From Rhynchopus sp. YZ270_cl-10 (lineage: Eukaryota > Euglenozoa > Diplonemea > Diplonemida > Diplonemidae): a DNA stretch of 64,000 bases. The position numbers and the translations under genes were made by a program. Every line of letters begins with the position of its first letter. The stretch's first letter is position 1. Location: assembly GCA_964035575.1 (NCBI GenBank), contig OZ037886.1:248001-312000 (forward strand), read 5' to 3'. The notes beneath the pieces were generated by a model, which was given only the letters and a program-made list of their open reading frames with translations, had not been told where the DNA came from and did no database searches. Of the stretch, positions 1 to 9,662 are shown piece by piece.

Positions 1-972
1 GCTGATGGGAGCAGTGGTGGTGCGTTGTGCCGCCTTGGGTGCGGAGGTGGGTGGTGTCTTCCTCGCTGTCGCAGCGTGCACCTCGTGTGCAGGGATCTTC
101 TCTGCAGGCACCGAAGCGGGGGTTGGGGTCGGGGTGGGTGCGGTGTCTGGTGTAGGCGGTGCGGACACTTTGACAGCCTCTTTAGGACTTTCTTGTCGCA
201 GGGTTGTTGTGGGTGGTGTACTATCTGCAGGCTTCACTTCTTTTACTTCCTTGACTTCCTTAACCTCCTTCACCTCCTTAACCTCCTCTCTCACCTCCAC
301 CTTTTTCTCCTCTTCCTTCACTTTGAGTAGACTAGAGTCGTTCATACTACTGTCAACAAGAAGATCATCTAAACTTGGTCTTGCTTCTACCGGCTTCTCG
401 GGGAGCACTGCGCGGGGTGGGACTGACATTGAGGTTTGTCCCTGTTGTCTCTGCCCTCCCCCTTGCCCTCGTAGAACCTTAGGAGAAATCGCTTCTGTTG
501 CGGTCAGATCGGAGGCAGATGTGACGTTTACGCTGCCTTCAACGTTGTACACCGCACCACGGCCTGGAGGGAGGGGGTCGTCGTCGTCTCGGCTTGCGGA
601 GGAGGAGGTGGCGCTGTGTGGGATGACCTCAATGCTGTCGTCGTCGGAGTGGTGGGTGGGGTCTGCGTCTTCGCCTACCTCTTCTTCAATGATTAATGAA
701 ACACCCGAAGATTCACGCGAATACGCTCGAGACGTGCTTTTTGATGCCTTAGATGAGGTTCGAAGCATCTTCGATGCTGTCAAAAAGCTGTTGTTCGTAA
801 CCTGCCTTCCAGCAGGGGACGAAGTGACCTCCTGCATCTGAAGCGATTCGCTCTCCGAGGCGCACTCCGTGGTCTGGTTGTTCCGCCGCATCGATCGCGA
901 CACAGACTGCGACTGGGATTCAATTTCGAGGGACGAATCGTCCTCACTCCCGCTGCTCTCCACAACGGTCAT
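1..972 (-). CDS. Acidic Ser-rich low-complexity protein, 3' end outside window
   Basis: I do not recognise this protein. Reading from an ATG at 970-972 (minus) the frame stays open to the window edge, giving 324 codons with no stop. It begins MTVVESSGSEDDSSLEIESQ and is rich in Ser, Glu and Asp. The middle (about residues 215-240) is a charged stretch of repeated Glu-Val-Lys units (KEVKEVKEVKE), then a Pro/Thr-rich stretch with TPTPTPTPAS. No transmembrane segment or globular domain is obvious. An opposite-strand frame is also open here, but it has the odd composition expected of an antisense shadow, and every other gene in the window is on the minus strand. It is probably a largely disordered protein whose functional domain, if any, lies beyond the left edge. 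Confidence 0.7.
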   Translation of the reverse strand, partial: MTVVESSGSEDDSSLEIESQSQSVSRSMRRNNQTTECASESESLQMQEVTSSPAGRQVTNNSFLTASKMLRTSSKASKSTSRAYSRESSGVSLIIEEEVGEDADPTHHSDDDSIEVIPHSATSSSASRDDDDPLPPGRGAVYNVEGSVNVTSASDLTATEAISPKVLRGQGGGQRQQGQTSMSVPPRAVLPEKPVEARPSLDDLLVDSSMNDSSLLKVKEEEKKVEVREEVKEVKEVKEVKEVKEVKPADSTPPTTTLRQESPKEAVKVSAPPTPDTAPTPTPTPASVPAEKIPAHEVHAATARKTPPTSAPKAAQRTTTAPIS

Positions 973-1060
973 TTTTTTTTTTTTTATTCAGGGACCGTAA
1001 TGGTGTATGTACACCCCAAAGGTGCGGGGGGGGCCCTGTTAGGATTTGGGAGTGAAACAA

Positions 1061-1106
1061 AGTGAAGTTATTAATGCAGGCACCTCCGACTGACCCACGT
1101 ACAGGG
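1061..1106 (+). repeat. Family G short repeat, truncated copy
   Basis: Begins GTGAAGTTATTAATGC and continues through CACCTCCGACTGACCC. The same start is found at 35639, where the copy runs about 330 bp. Here it stops after about 45 bp. Confidence 0.7.
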
Positions 1107-1271
1107 AAATAGCTTGGGTACTTTTGCTGGTTTCAAAACCAGAACAAGCTGGTTTACTGGTTTGGGGGAAAATAAAAAAAAAAAGTGGGATTCGGGATTC
1201 AGTTATTCGTCGCCCCGCGCCACTTCTTACTCACAGAAGAGAAAGCCTCACACGTAAGCGAACCCCTAAAA

Positions 1272-1382
1272 GGGTTCATTGAGTGACTCTGTGGTGTAAA
1301 AAGCTGCATATTTTGCACTATACCTAATTTTTTCCGCCTGCGGCGCCACTTTATATTATTTTTTGCTCCGCAAAAAATAGAG
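1272..1382 (+). repeat. Dispersed repeat K, copy 1
   Basis: A module with GAGTGACTCTGTGGTG, then AAAAAGCT, then GCCTGCGGCGCC, then TTTGCTCCGCAAAAAA. It is matched at 52996-53142 in the same orientation with some reshuffling of the parts. Confidence 0.7.
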
Positions 1383-2484
1383 TTTCCAATGTCGTAGGGA
1401 ACCCCCTTGCATTTTGTGGCCACAAATGCAACTTGACCAAAGCTGCAAAAAGTTGACCATTTTTTCAAAATGACCCACCGTTGTAACAGCTTCTGGAAGA
1501 CGTATTGGCTTTGTACGGTTAGTGGAACGTAAGGCGCAAGACCAAGCGCCGTTAACACAGGATTATATTCTATTTTCTTTGTTGTCTCGCAAAATTTACT
1601 CTTTGCCTCTCCACTCTGCGGTCGGCAGGGAGGCGCGCGCGAAGCGCGCGACGACCGCTTTCAACCGGGGAAAAATTTTTCTAAACCAGCAAACCAGCAA
1701 CATTTGAAAAGTGCACCTTTCAAGCTACTACCCTGCCCACGTACGATGCCAAACAAAAAAAAATTGAAAGATGAGCAACGAAATGTGCAGCGCAACGATA
1801 ATTTCTATCTCCTTCATTTCATGAGGAGAAAAAAAGGGAGAGAGAGAGAGAGAGGGGTAAACATATTTTTTTCGGCCCCGGGCAAAATTGGCAAAGAAAA
1901 AAAAATGAAAATTGGTTTTTTGTACGATGACCCTAAGCCTCTCTTCGCGGCTACAATGTCCCTCCCCCCCTTTTATTTAAACAATAATTCTCACCGAATA
2001 AAGTACGTATACTTTAATCGCACCACCACCCCCCCAGTAAGAGTTAAGAGTGCCCGACGACACAGGTGCGTGAAATACAGATGCCTGAGATGATTGGAGT
2101 GTTAAGGACCTCGCAAAAAAAGAAAAATTGAATCATTTACACTTCCCCATTCTCATGCATACTAACAGAACTCGTGTGACCGAAGAAACAGCATTGACTG
2201 TGGTGTGATCGGAACCCAAATACCTCAAGTACATCTACCACGGGAACCAGACAATTCCAACTGAATTCCCCGTACTATTCTGACGCCGTCTGGTTCCGAC
2301 CACACCATGGTCATGTGTAAGATTCGCGAGGGTACAGGAACATTCATGCACACCTGTTGGTATCAGAGGAATCGACAAAACCCAAGAAATGGCAATGCAC
2401 CTATTAAGACAAAACAAAAAACAAGTTTAAAAAGTAGCGTTGTCTCCTTTCAGCAAAAAAGGGGCAACATTTTGCCTTTTTTTT

Positions 2485-2745
2485 TTAGGTACGTTTCTCC
2501 CCTATCTCTTCGTAGCCCTCTTCGCGGTATCTCTCAAGAGAAGGGTCGGAGGCTGTAGATCGGTTCTGGAATCGCACGCGTTTCAGATAGAACCCCATTA
2601 TGGCGCACAACGTGCACATGGCCATGGAGTACATCACCCAGGCGTCAGTTCTGATTGCCGTCTCTGTCGTGGGGTCTAAACCTTCTGCATACACACGGCC
2701 AACCCCAACGAAGAGAACCCATACACTCCTGGCAAAGGTGAGCAT
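2485..2745 (-). CDS. Small membrane protein with signal peptide, hypothetical
   Basis: This is an 86-aa frame from an ATG with good context (acaATG). Residues 1-20 (MLTFARSVWVLFVGVGRVYA) look like a cleavable signal peptide ending in VYA. A second hydrophobic segment, about residues 36-56, looks like a transmembrane helix and is followed by a basic stop-transfer sequence (KRVRFQNR) and a charged tail. This predicts a small type I membrane protein with a short lumenal or external part. It lies about 290 bp downstream of an RPL15 copy on the same strand. No family is recognised. The gene-like hydrophobic pattern and start context are the only support, so it could be spurious. Confidence 0.5.
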   Translation of the reverse strand: MLTFARSVWVLFVGVGRVYAEGLDPTTETAIRTDAWVMYSMAMCTLCAIMGFYLKRVRFQNRSTASDPSLERYREEGYEEIGEKRT

Positions 2746-3030
2746 TGTTTTACATTCACCTGTGTTTCCTGGTGGATAAGAGGGTGTGGTGTATGTGGTG
2801 TGGTGCTGTCGGGTATGATGTGGTGGTGGGCCATTTTTTTTGCTCGTATCGACAGCTAGCTGATCATGCTAGGAGAGAGTAGTGGAAACAAAAAAAAGAG
2901 GCAAAAAAAAAAAAAAATCATAGAAAGAGAAAATCGAAAAAAAAGAAAGCTTTGAAAGGCAAACCCCGACAACCTGTAGGCTCGTCTTGCACCGAGGGCA
3001 AAACAAGAGTGTTTTTCGGCCAGTTCGGGC

Positions 3031-3866
3031 CTACTTCCTGTAACGCCAGAAACGCACAACGTTGTGCCTCTTCCACACGGCGCGTGCGGAGGGACGGAAC
3101 TGGTTGGCCTTGTGTCCCTTGTGGCGGAGACCACGGTGCTTGCGTCCAGCGCTGGTCAGACCACGGGCCTCACGGCGCTTGTGGGTTGCCTGTTGTGTGG
3201 TGGTGGTGGTGGTTAAGAAGTAAGAGATGGGCGGTGAGGGGAGAAGTGATGCTGAGGGGGAGAGTGAGTGTGTGACATACGCCAACGATCCAGTTGATGC
3301 GGGGGTCCCTGCGGATGGTCGCGTGGGAGGGGTCAACGCAGACCACCTCGTACCACTTGAAGGTACCGTCGGAGTTCACCCAGTACGAGTTCAGCACACG
3401 GAGGTTTCCGAGGGCGCGTCCAACCTTCTCCTCAGCGATGGACTGAATGTTCTTCTTGTTCTTCAGCTGGTTCACACCCGCGGTCTTCGGCTTACCGTAG
3501 CAGATACCACGGTGAGCAGGCCTCTTGCGTCCTCCACGGCGGACCTGTGGGGAAGGGGAATGCAGAAAAGAAAAACATACACCAAGTGGTGCTTGCATGT
3601 CGACTACTCCACAAGGAGCAACCAGGACAGCGCAACATGAAAGAAAACAAAACCAACACAAAGGTACATACACGGATACGCATCACGACGTAACCGGTCT
3701 TGCGCTTGTATCCCATACGGCGGGCCTTCTCCGGGCGGGTCGGGTGGGGCACACGGATCATGCGGTTCTGGTGACGGTACTCCCAGCAACGCACACGCTG
3801 GAGGAAACGAAGCACATCGGACTGCTTCTTCTTCCACAGCTCGTTCATGTAGGTGTAGGCTCCCAT
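3031..3866 (-). CDS. RPL15: 60S ribosomal protein L15, downstream tandem copy, 3 exons
   Basis: Large-subunit ribosomal protein eL15, a core rRNA-binding protein of the 60S subunit. CDS on the minus strand: exon 1 3672-3866, exon 2 3281-3544, exon 3 3031-3189 (195+264+159 nt, 205 aa; human eL15 is 204 aa). It begins [18 protein letters not shown] and carries the family signatures [19 protein letters not shown] and [13 protein letters not shown], ending FWRYRK. Both introns (127 and 91 nt) begin GTATGT and end CAG. It is the downstream member of a tandem pair. Exon lengths and splice positions are identical to the copy at 4029-4751 and the exons differ by only a few silent bases, whereas the introns differ in length. 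The transcript leader shows a pyrimidine-rich CAG about 14 nt before the ATG. Confidence 0.96.
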
Positions 3867-4028
3867 TTTAAGATATGTTCCTGGAGATGGATGTGTGTTT
3901 GTGTTCCTCCCTAAAAGTGTGTAACAATTCAACAAAAAATGCGTTCTTTTTTTTTTTTTGATCACCCTAAAAGCAACCCCAACAACAACGATAAAAGAAA
4001 GTCAACGCAGCCCACAACGGACCTACGT

Positions 4029-4751
4029 CTACTTCCTGTAACGCCAGAAGCGCACAACGTTGTGCCTCTTCCACACGGCGCGTGCGGAGGGACGGAACTG
4101 GTTGGCCTTGTGTCCCTTGTGGCGGAGACCACGGTGCTTGCGTCCAGCGCTGGTCAGACCACGGGCCTCACGGCGCTTGTGGGTTGCCTGTTGTGTGGTG
4201 GTGGTTAAGATGGGTGGTGAGGGGAGAGAGTGGGTGTGTGACATACGCCAACGATCCAGTTGATGCGGGGGTCCCTGCGGATGGTCGCGTGGGAGGGGTC
4301 AACGCAGACCACCTCGTACCACTTGAAGGTACCGTCGGAGTTCACCCAGTACGAGTTCAGCACACGGAGGTTTCCGAGGGCACGTCCAACCTTCTCCTCA
4401 GCAATGGACTGGATGTTCTTCTTGTTCTTCAGCTGGTTCACACCCGCGGTCTTCGGCTTACCGTAGCAGATACCACGGTGAGCAGGCCTCTTGCGTCCTC
4501 CACGGCGGACCTGTGGGGAGGGGAATGCAGAAGAGAAAAACACAAAATGTACATACACGGATACGCATCACGACGTAACCGGTCTTGCGCTTGTATCCCA
4601 TACGGCGGGCCTTCTCCGGGCGGGTCGGGTGGGGCACACGGATCATGCGGTTCTGGTGGCGGTACTCCCAGCAACGCACACGCTGGAGGAAACGAAGCAC
4701 ATCGGACTGCTTCTTCTTCCACAGCTCGTTCATGTAGGTGTAGGCTCCCAT
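4029..4751 (-). CDS. RPL15: 60S ribosomal protein L15, upstream tandem copy, 3 exons
   Basis: The second eL15 gene, encoding essentially the same 205-aa protein. Exon 1 is 4557-4751, exon 2 4247-4510 and exon 3 4029-4187 on the minus strand, with introns of 46 and 59 nt (GTATGT...CAG). Introns occupy the same codon positions as in the 3031-3866 copy, so the pair arose by tandem duplication of a spliced gene. The gap between the two genes is about 160 bp. Near-identity of exons beside differing introns suggests gene conversion or strong purifying selection, and dosage of a highly expressed ribosomal protein is a likely benefit. A CACCCCACACCCCACAG sequence ends 20 nt before the ATG and could be a splice acceptor in the leader. 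Confidence 0.96.
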
Positions 4752-5087
4752 CTTGAGTTTTGGATGACCTGTGGGGTGTGGGGTGACACTCTGCAAAGCT
4801 CCTCCCCCCCTTTGACAACTCAACAAAAAGACCCACTTTTCTTTTTTTCCCCTCAACTAATTTCATCACCCCCTTCCCCCAATGCCCGAACCCACGACAA
4901 TACCGTTTCCCTCCCTTCACTTCAATATATTTTACCTTTCTTTTTTTTCCAACTCTTTGCTGACCTCAGTCAAGAGTTTCTCCCTTTTCCTCTACTAATT
5001 TTCCTTTTTCTTCCCCCTACTAAAACAGATGAACATAAGCCATGCTTTTTCCGTCACCTTGGTAAAAAAACTCAACTCCCTAAAAAC

Positions 5088-7136
5088 TCAACTCGAATTT
5101 GCCTTTGGTTCAAGCTTGGCTTCGTCTTCGGATATGCCAAGCGCCTTCATGATTGCTGGTGGAGACAAATCATCGACCAGCCCTGCAAGCATCGCCTTGG
5201 GGCTTCCTGAGGCACCCTTTCGCATGACATCGGCAATCTTTTTCCCTGAGGTCAAGTTGAAGGGGTCGTCTCTCAGGTATTTGTTCCAGATCACAGTTGC
5301 AACGAGCCTGCTGTAGGTGTAGCTGTAGTAGTTGCTCGCGTAGTTCGCCAGCTGCGGGAGGACAAAGCTGCGCTCATACCCAAGCTCCGTCACCTTCAGC
5401 GGGCTGATGTACCCTCCAATCAACTCCCTCAACTCCCTCGGCGTTTCCATCCCCTCCGGTACCAGATACGACTCCATCTCCCCTTCATCGTTCAATTTCA
5501 CATAAGCCATAGGCCTCGGTCCATGATACACCAGATCCACACACGCCGTCACAATCTCCTCCAACTGTACGAGACACGAAAATGCGGATTCCTTTGCATT
5601 CAATCTGTCTACAACATCTCTCGGAACTGTTGTCCCGTCTTCGTGGTGTTTTGCCCACTTCTGTAGGGACCTGAAATCTCTTGCGTATGTCTCGCAGAGT
5701 TGACTCCACACCTCCACGTAGTCGAGGGATGATCTGGTGCCGGAGAGAACCTGGTATTTTGTTTGGCCAAGAAGGGTGTGCAGGGCGTGGCCGAATTCGT
5801 GGAAGAGCGAGACCGTTTCGTTGGGTGTGAGCAGAACCTTCCCCCAGGTTGTCACCTCGCTGTAGTGGCTGGCGCTCATTTCTTGGTCATCAGCGAAGAC
5901 CCCTTCGAAGGAGCAGGCAAACACTATGATAGGCTGGAGTCTGTCGTCCGGGGGGATGATCAAATCCAGGTCGTTCATCACCATTGGGGAAATGCTGTGC
6001 CCCAGCTGCACTGTGTAGTGCCCCGACCCTTCTGGCTTGCCTGGTCGAGCAATGAGATCCGCATAGAGGGTACCAAGCAGCTCGTCGTCGTGGGTGTACA
6101 GATGGTATTTGACCACACTCTTTTCGTATTGCTCTTGGTGCTCCATATCGGCCTTGACGAGGCGAACGTTGAAGACATCTTTGCACATCAATTCCAATCC
6201 GTGCCAGGCGTTTTCCATTGTGAGATACGGCATCATTTCGGTCTCGGGATCTCCGTGGTCTCTCTTCCTCACTAGGGCGGAGATGTCTTTCAGTTCATAG
6301 TCGCGGAGGACGATCTCGGAGCTGCTCTTTGCGCCGTGAAGTTTTTGCTTCTCCTCAAGAAGTTGGAGGGTCTCCTCCTTGACACCGTTGTCGAGGTGCT
6401 TTGCGAAGGACAACAGCATATGCCATGCTTGCAGAGGGTTTTCGATTAAGGAGCTCCGCATGGCCCAAGCTGCGTAGGAATCGTAGCCAAGAACTTCTGC
6501 GACGCTGTATCTGGTGGTGAGAAGGTCTCCGATGATGGAGAGCGGCTCCATTGATCCCATCTCTGCTGAAACGATGGTGGATACGATTGAGTCAATGTGT
6601 GAGAAGTATCCTGCCACCAGCTCCAACCTTGCCGGGGAAAGGTTGAGCCCACTGCTCTCCATTTCCTCCCGCATAATTTTCACGAATTGGCGTTGTTCGG
6701 TCGTCAAATCCTCCCACACAGCTGGTTCACAAAGACGAACAATCGGTTCATACAGAAGACGATTGCCGTTCGCATCTTGCGCAACACCTTCAAGGTATTT
6801 TTGCGCTTGGATTGCTTGAGAGGTGAATTCATAGCGTGGGTGGACTGCACGCATTGTTTCGCATGCATCAAGGGTAAGGCAAAGAATTGTCGAGATTGCG
6901 TCTAATGTGTCCAAAGCCCGCATAGGGTCTTTGCGGTACGTAGGGAGATACGCAATAAGCTCGCTGACAAGCTCCCCAGCTGTCTCGGCTTTGAACATAA
7001 GCGACCTCGGAGAGCGCATAAACACAAGCCGATCGTTCACCAGCAGGTATGCCCGCGGGTCTCTGTCACCGCTTTCCATAGGCGCTGCGACACAATACCG
7101 CCGTGCATTGTTGCATGCTCGGAGGAGGGGGCGCAT
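5088..7136 (-). CDS. Mitochondrial intermediate peptidase-like M3 metallopeptidase
   Basis: A 682-aa zinc metallopeptidase of family M3 (thimet oligopeptidase/MIP group). The zinc-binding motif HEFGH is at residues 446-450 and the third ligand is Glu475 in DYVEVWSQ, which sits where MIP has DFAEVPS. The stretch HALHTLLGQTKYQVLSGTR closely resembles the mitochondrial intermediate peptidase version of the motif rather than that of cytosolic thimet peptidases. The N-terminus (MRPLLRACNNARRYC) is basic and without acidic residues, fitting a mitochondrial targeting sequence. MIP removes an octapeptide from some imported matrix proteins after the main processing peptidase. Single exon, length normal for the family. 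CCACAG ends 17 nt before the ATG. Family is sure; the MIP subtype is inferred from the active-site region and presequence. Confidence 0.9.
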   Translation of the reverse strand: MRPLLRACNNARRYCVAAPMESGDRDPRAYLLVNDRLVFMRSPRSLMFKAETAGELVSELIAYLPTYRKDPMRALDTLDAISTILCLTLDACETMRAVHPRYEFTSQAIQAQKYLEGVAQDANGNRLLYEPIVRLCEPAVWEDLTTEQRQFVKIMREEMESSGLNLSPARLELVAGYFSHIDSIVSTIVSAEMGSMEPLSIIGDLLTTRYSVAEVLGYDSYAAWAMRSSLIENPLQAWHMLLSFAKHLDNGVKEETLQLLEEKQKLHGAKSSSEIVLRDYELKDISALVRKRDHGDPETEMMPYLTMENAWHGLELMCKDVFNVRLVKADMEHQEQYEKSVVKYHLYTHDDELLGTLYADLIARPGKPEGSGHYTVQLGHSISPMVMNDLDLIIPPDDRLQPIIVFACSFEGVFADDQEMSASHYSEVTTWGKVLLTPNETVSLFHEFGHALHTLLGQTKYQVLSGTRSSLDYVEVWSQLCETYARDFRSLQKWAKHHEDGTTVPRDVVDRLNAKESAFSCLVQLEEIVTACVDLVYHGPRPMAYVKLNDEGEMESYLVPEGMETPRELRELIGGYISPLKVTELGYERSFVLPQLANYASNYYSYTYSRLVATVIWNKYLRDDPFNLTSGKKIADVMRKGASGSPKAMLAGLVDDLSPPAIMKALGISEDEAKLEPKANSS

Positions 7137-7547
7137 TGTTGTGTCTTCTTTTTTCTGTGGTTTTGTTGGGAAGAGAAAAGAGATATTTTAAATTGTGAAG
7201 TACTATAACACTATGCAGAAATAGTAGGATCGGGGGGTAAAATTTGGTGTGGCTGGCGACGACCCCAAAATAGCAGAAAGTAGCACAAAAAAATAGCACC
7301 TCCCTTCAGCCACACCAAAAAATTGTTTCGTTGATTTGCACAATCCTGTTTGAGGAATGATTTGGCAACCGGTAATACTATTTCTCTGAAAGAAAGAGAG
7401 AGAGAAAAGATGAGGGATAAGGAGGAGGGGAATACGTATTTTTTGGCCATCAGGATGTATCTGTATAGAAACGTCCTTTGTACTTTCGTTTCTTTGATTT
7501 TGAAAAAATGAAAATAATAGTGCCTCAACACTGTATCATTTAAAACG

Positions 7548-9662
7548 TTAGAGCCCCGCCGCAGTTTGTCTTTGATGGTATCTCTGTTTAATCTTTTGGT
7601 GACGGTCTCTCATTCTGCTGTTTGTGGCTGCTCCGCGTTCGAGTTTTGCTGTTTTCATGCGATCAAAGTCCAATGGAGTGCGTGGTGGAGAGGTCGTTCT
7701 GATCCGATGAGATTCGCTGACATGATATTCTGCTGCCGATTGATCACCAGTGGTTTGCTTTGCAACGTGGTGTTGCGATGCGGCAGCATGCTCAGATAAT
7801 GCATGCTTTTGTTCTGGCGCAACCGGGAAATCTGAATTTGGTCGATATCTTTGCAGAGCATGCACTACCCCATCTGAAGGCAAATCTGCCCCTTCTATAG
7901 CATAATGCGCTTCGGTGTACGGATGAAACGCGGACACTGCAAACTCCAAACCTTGCACCTTCTTTGCCGCCTTCTGCATCACCTTCTGCACTGCCTCCGC
8001 TGGGGTTGCTTCCATGATTTTCTTCTCTTCATACCCTACCAAAGCTGTTTCGATCACCTCTTTTCTCCTTTCGGATAACTCCCCCGCCTTGATGCTCTCC
8101 ATCTCCGGAATCTCTGAGGGTACGACAGACCGAACCACACCCTCCGCATTGTGTGTAACCATCCCAGCCCCATAGTCAATTTCATCTGATAAATCGGTTT
8201 CTGGCAGTGGATTGCGTATTTGGCGTTTAAAGAATTCGTCAGCAGCGGTCTCTTCAATAGGTCGAGGCGGCGCAAGAAATGATTGAATCATTGGATCCGC
8301 AACATCCGCATAACCCTCATCAATCATATTATTAATCAGAGACGTCAAAATATTTTCTGCCCCATCAATTCTCTGATCGACCATCGACCTAAGATACACC
8401 AAAGCATTTCCAACAAAACCATTTACAATGAATACATTCGCCAGAGCCTGACGGAAATGAAGGATATCCGGTCTAATTTTTGTCAAATGAATGAAGAGGA
8501 GGACATCCAATTCAAATTTTGCTTGAGATTCTGCAGGGGAACGGCTTTCTTGAATCTTCTCTTCGTGTTCTAAATGTTTGACCACTGCGTCTTCATCAGT
8601 TGCATTAAAATTAGACTCTTCTTCAACAGCAAGCGGTGCAGAAATCCCGCAATAATCCTCCTCCTCTAAACCATCATCTTTGAAAATCTTATAAAACAAC
8701 GGTGCGTTCACAGCGTCTAGCACCACTACGATTCTTCCATTATTAAACTCCACATTCCAGAGAAGCTCCTTCACCTTGGTCACCAAATGCACGGTTGGGT
8801 GAATATGACGGAAAAACAACGTCGGCGTATCAATAGAGGTGAGGCGGTTTCGTACTAAGCTTGGAGTAGGGAATTCTTTGTACAGAGATGCAAGGTGGTT
8901 GGAGAAGAGGTGGGCAGAAGGGTTGGAGTGGAGACCCATTTCGGACGGGAGGAAGGCTTCCGAGGAGGGGTCTGCTTGGGCGACAAGCGATGCTGCGAGT
9001 TTGTGTATGAACCGAAGTCGGAGGAAGGCATGCTTTGGGGAGAGCCCCAGGCTTTTGCAGAGAAGCCCTTCCCTCTCGCACTCCGCCTTCACCGCAGCGA
9101 AGCTAAGAAACGGCTCGAGACCTCGCTTCTGAAAGTTCGCAATGCTCTCAGCCAGTAAATCTGGCGGAAACCCCACCCCAGCGACCTTCTCTACAAGCTT
9201 CCCCCGTTGTTTCAAATCCCCTTCATAGTGCGCACCCTGAATATCCCCCAACGCCCCCAAATCATAAAAATCACAACAAACCACAGTCTCCCCCGGAAGC
9301 CCCGCAAATTCTTTTACCTTCGACCGAACGAAGTCAACGCTGTCAGGGCTGTGGTTGGAAACGCCAAGAACGTGAACGCTATTCCCAGTCAGTTCATCCT
9401 TCAGTGGTTTGTTCAAAAGCTCGGAGAAATAGCCGCGTTGATCGGTGTGTGGTGCCCAGACCCATTCTTCCATATAGTCGAGACATCGTTGGGATATGCG
9501 GCGTAGGCCTTTGGGTGAAATGGAGACAGAATGGCGGCGCATGATGGTGTAGGTGTTCCTTATGAGGTGTGTGGGAAGAGAAAAGGGAAGTGTTAAGAGA
9601 GAAGCTAAGCCCCAAGAAGGAAGCTGTAGGGTGGGATGCATATGCGCGTTGTGAGTTGACAT
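7548..9662 (-). CDS. Hypothetical 704-aa protein with possible TraB-like domain
   Basis: A single long frame with clear coding character. From the ATG at 9662 (context acaATG) it encodes 704 aa; an internal ATG at 9542 would give 664 aa starting MRRHSVSISPKGLRRIS, a good mitochondrial presequence. Around residues 95-110, VHVLGVSNHSPDSVDFV recalls the first strand and helix of TraB/PrgY-type domains (VxLVGTAHxSxxS), and a region typical of TraB follows (GETVVCCDFYD). The C-terminal third is charged, helical and Lys/Arg-rich at the end (RDRHQKIKQRYHQRQ). No transmembrane segment is plain. TraB-domain proteins in eukaryotes are found at the mitochondrial outer membrane, but the resemblance here is short and weak, so the assignment is tentative. 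The existence of the gene is well supported. Confidence 0.8.
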   Translation of the reverse strand: MSTHNAHMHPTLQLPSWGLASLLTLPFSLPTHLIRNTYTIMRRHSVSISPKGLRRISQRCLDYMEEWVWAPHTDQRGYFSELLNKPLKDELTGNSVHVLGVSNHSPDSVDFVRSKVKEFAGLPGETVVCCDFYDLGALGDIQGAHYEGDLKQRGKLVEKVAGVGFPPDLLAESIANFQKRGLEPFLSFAAVKAECEREGLLCKSLGLSPKHAFLRLRFIHKLAASLVAQADPSSEAFLPSEMGLHSNPSAHLFSNHLASLYKEFPTPSLVRNRLTSIDTPTLFFRHIHPTVHLVTKVKELLWNVEFNNGRIVVVLDAVNAPLFYKIFKDDGLEEEDYCGISAPLAVEEESNFNATDEDAVVKHLEHEEKIQESRSPAESQAKFELDVLLFIHLTKIRPDILHFRQALANVFIVNGFVGNALVYLRSMVDQRIDGAENILTSLINNMIDEGYADVADPMIQSFLAPPRPIEETAADEFFKRQIRNPLPETDLSDEIDYGAGMVTHNAEGVVRSVVPSEIPEMESIKAGELSERRKEVIETALVGYEEKKIMEATPAEAVQKVMQKAAKKVQGLEFAVSAFHPYTEAHYAIEGADLPSDGVVHALQRYRPNSDFPVAPEQKHALSEHAAASQHHVAKQTTGDQSAAEYHVSESHRIRTTSPPRTPLDFDRMKTAKLERGAATNSRMRDRHQKIKQRYHQRQTAAGL

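Larger units (their letters stand above)
973..2484. other. Gene-free stretch with repeat fragments
   Basis: I see no supported gene. It holds a truncated family G repeat (1061-1106), a repeat shared with 53 kb (1272-1382), a GC-rich hairpin around 1632-1650 (GCGCGCGAAGCGCGC), AG and A runs, and a possible family C core at about 1925-1950. Confidence 0.6.

Noticed and set aside
5-841. A 278-codon plus-strand open frame
   Set aside because: It is antisense to the minus-strand frame 1-972, which is longer, has a proper start and sensible composition. All other genes are on minus.
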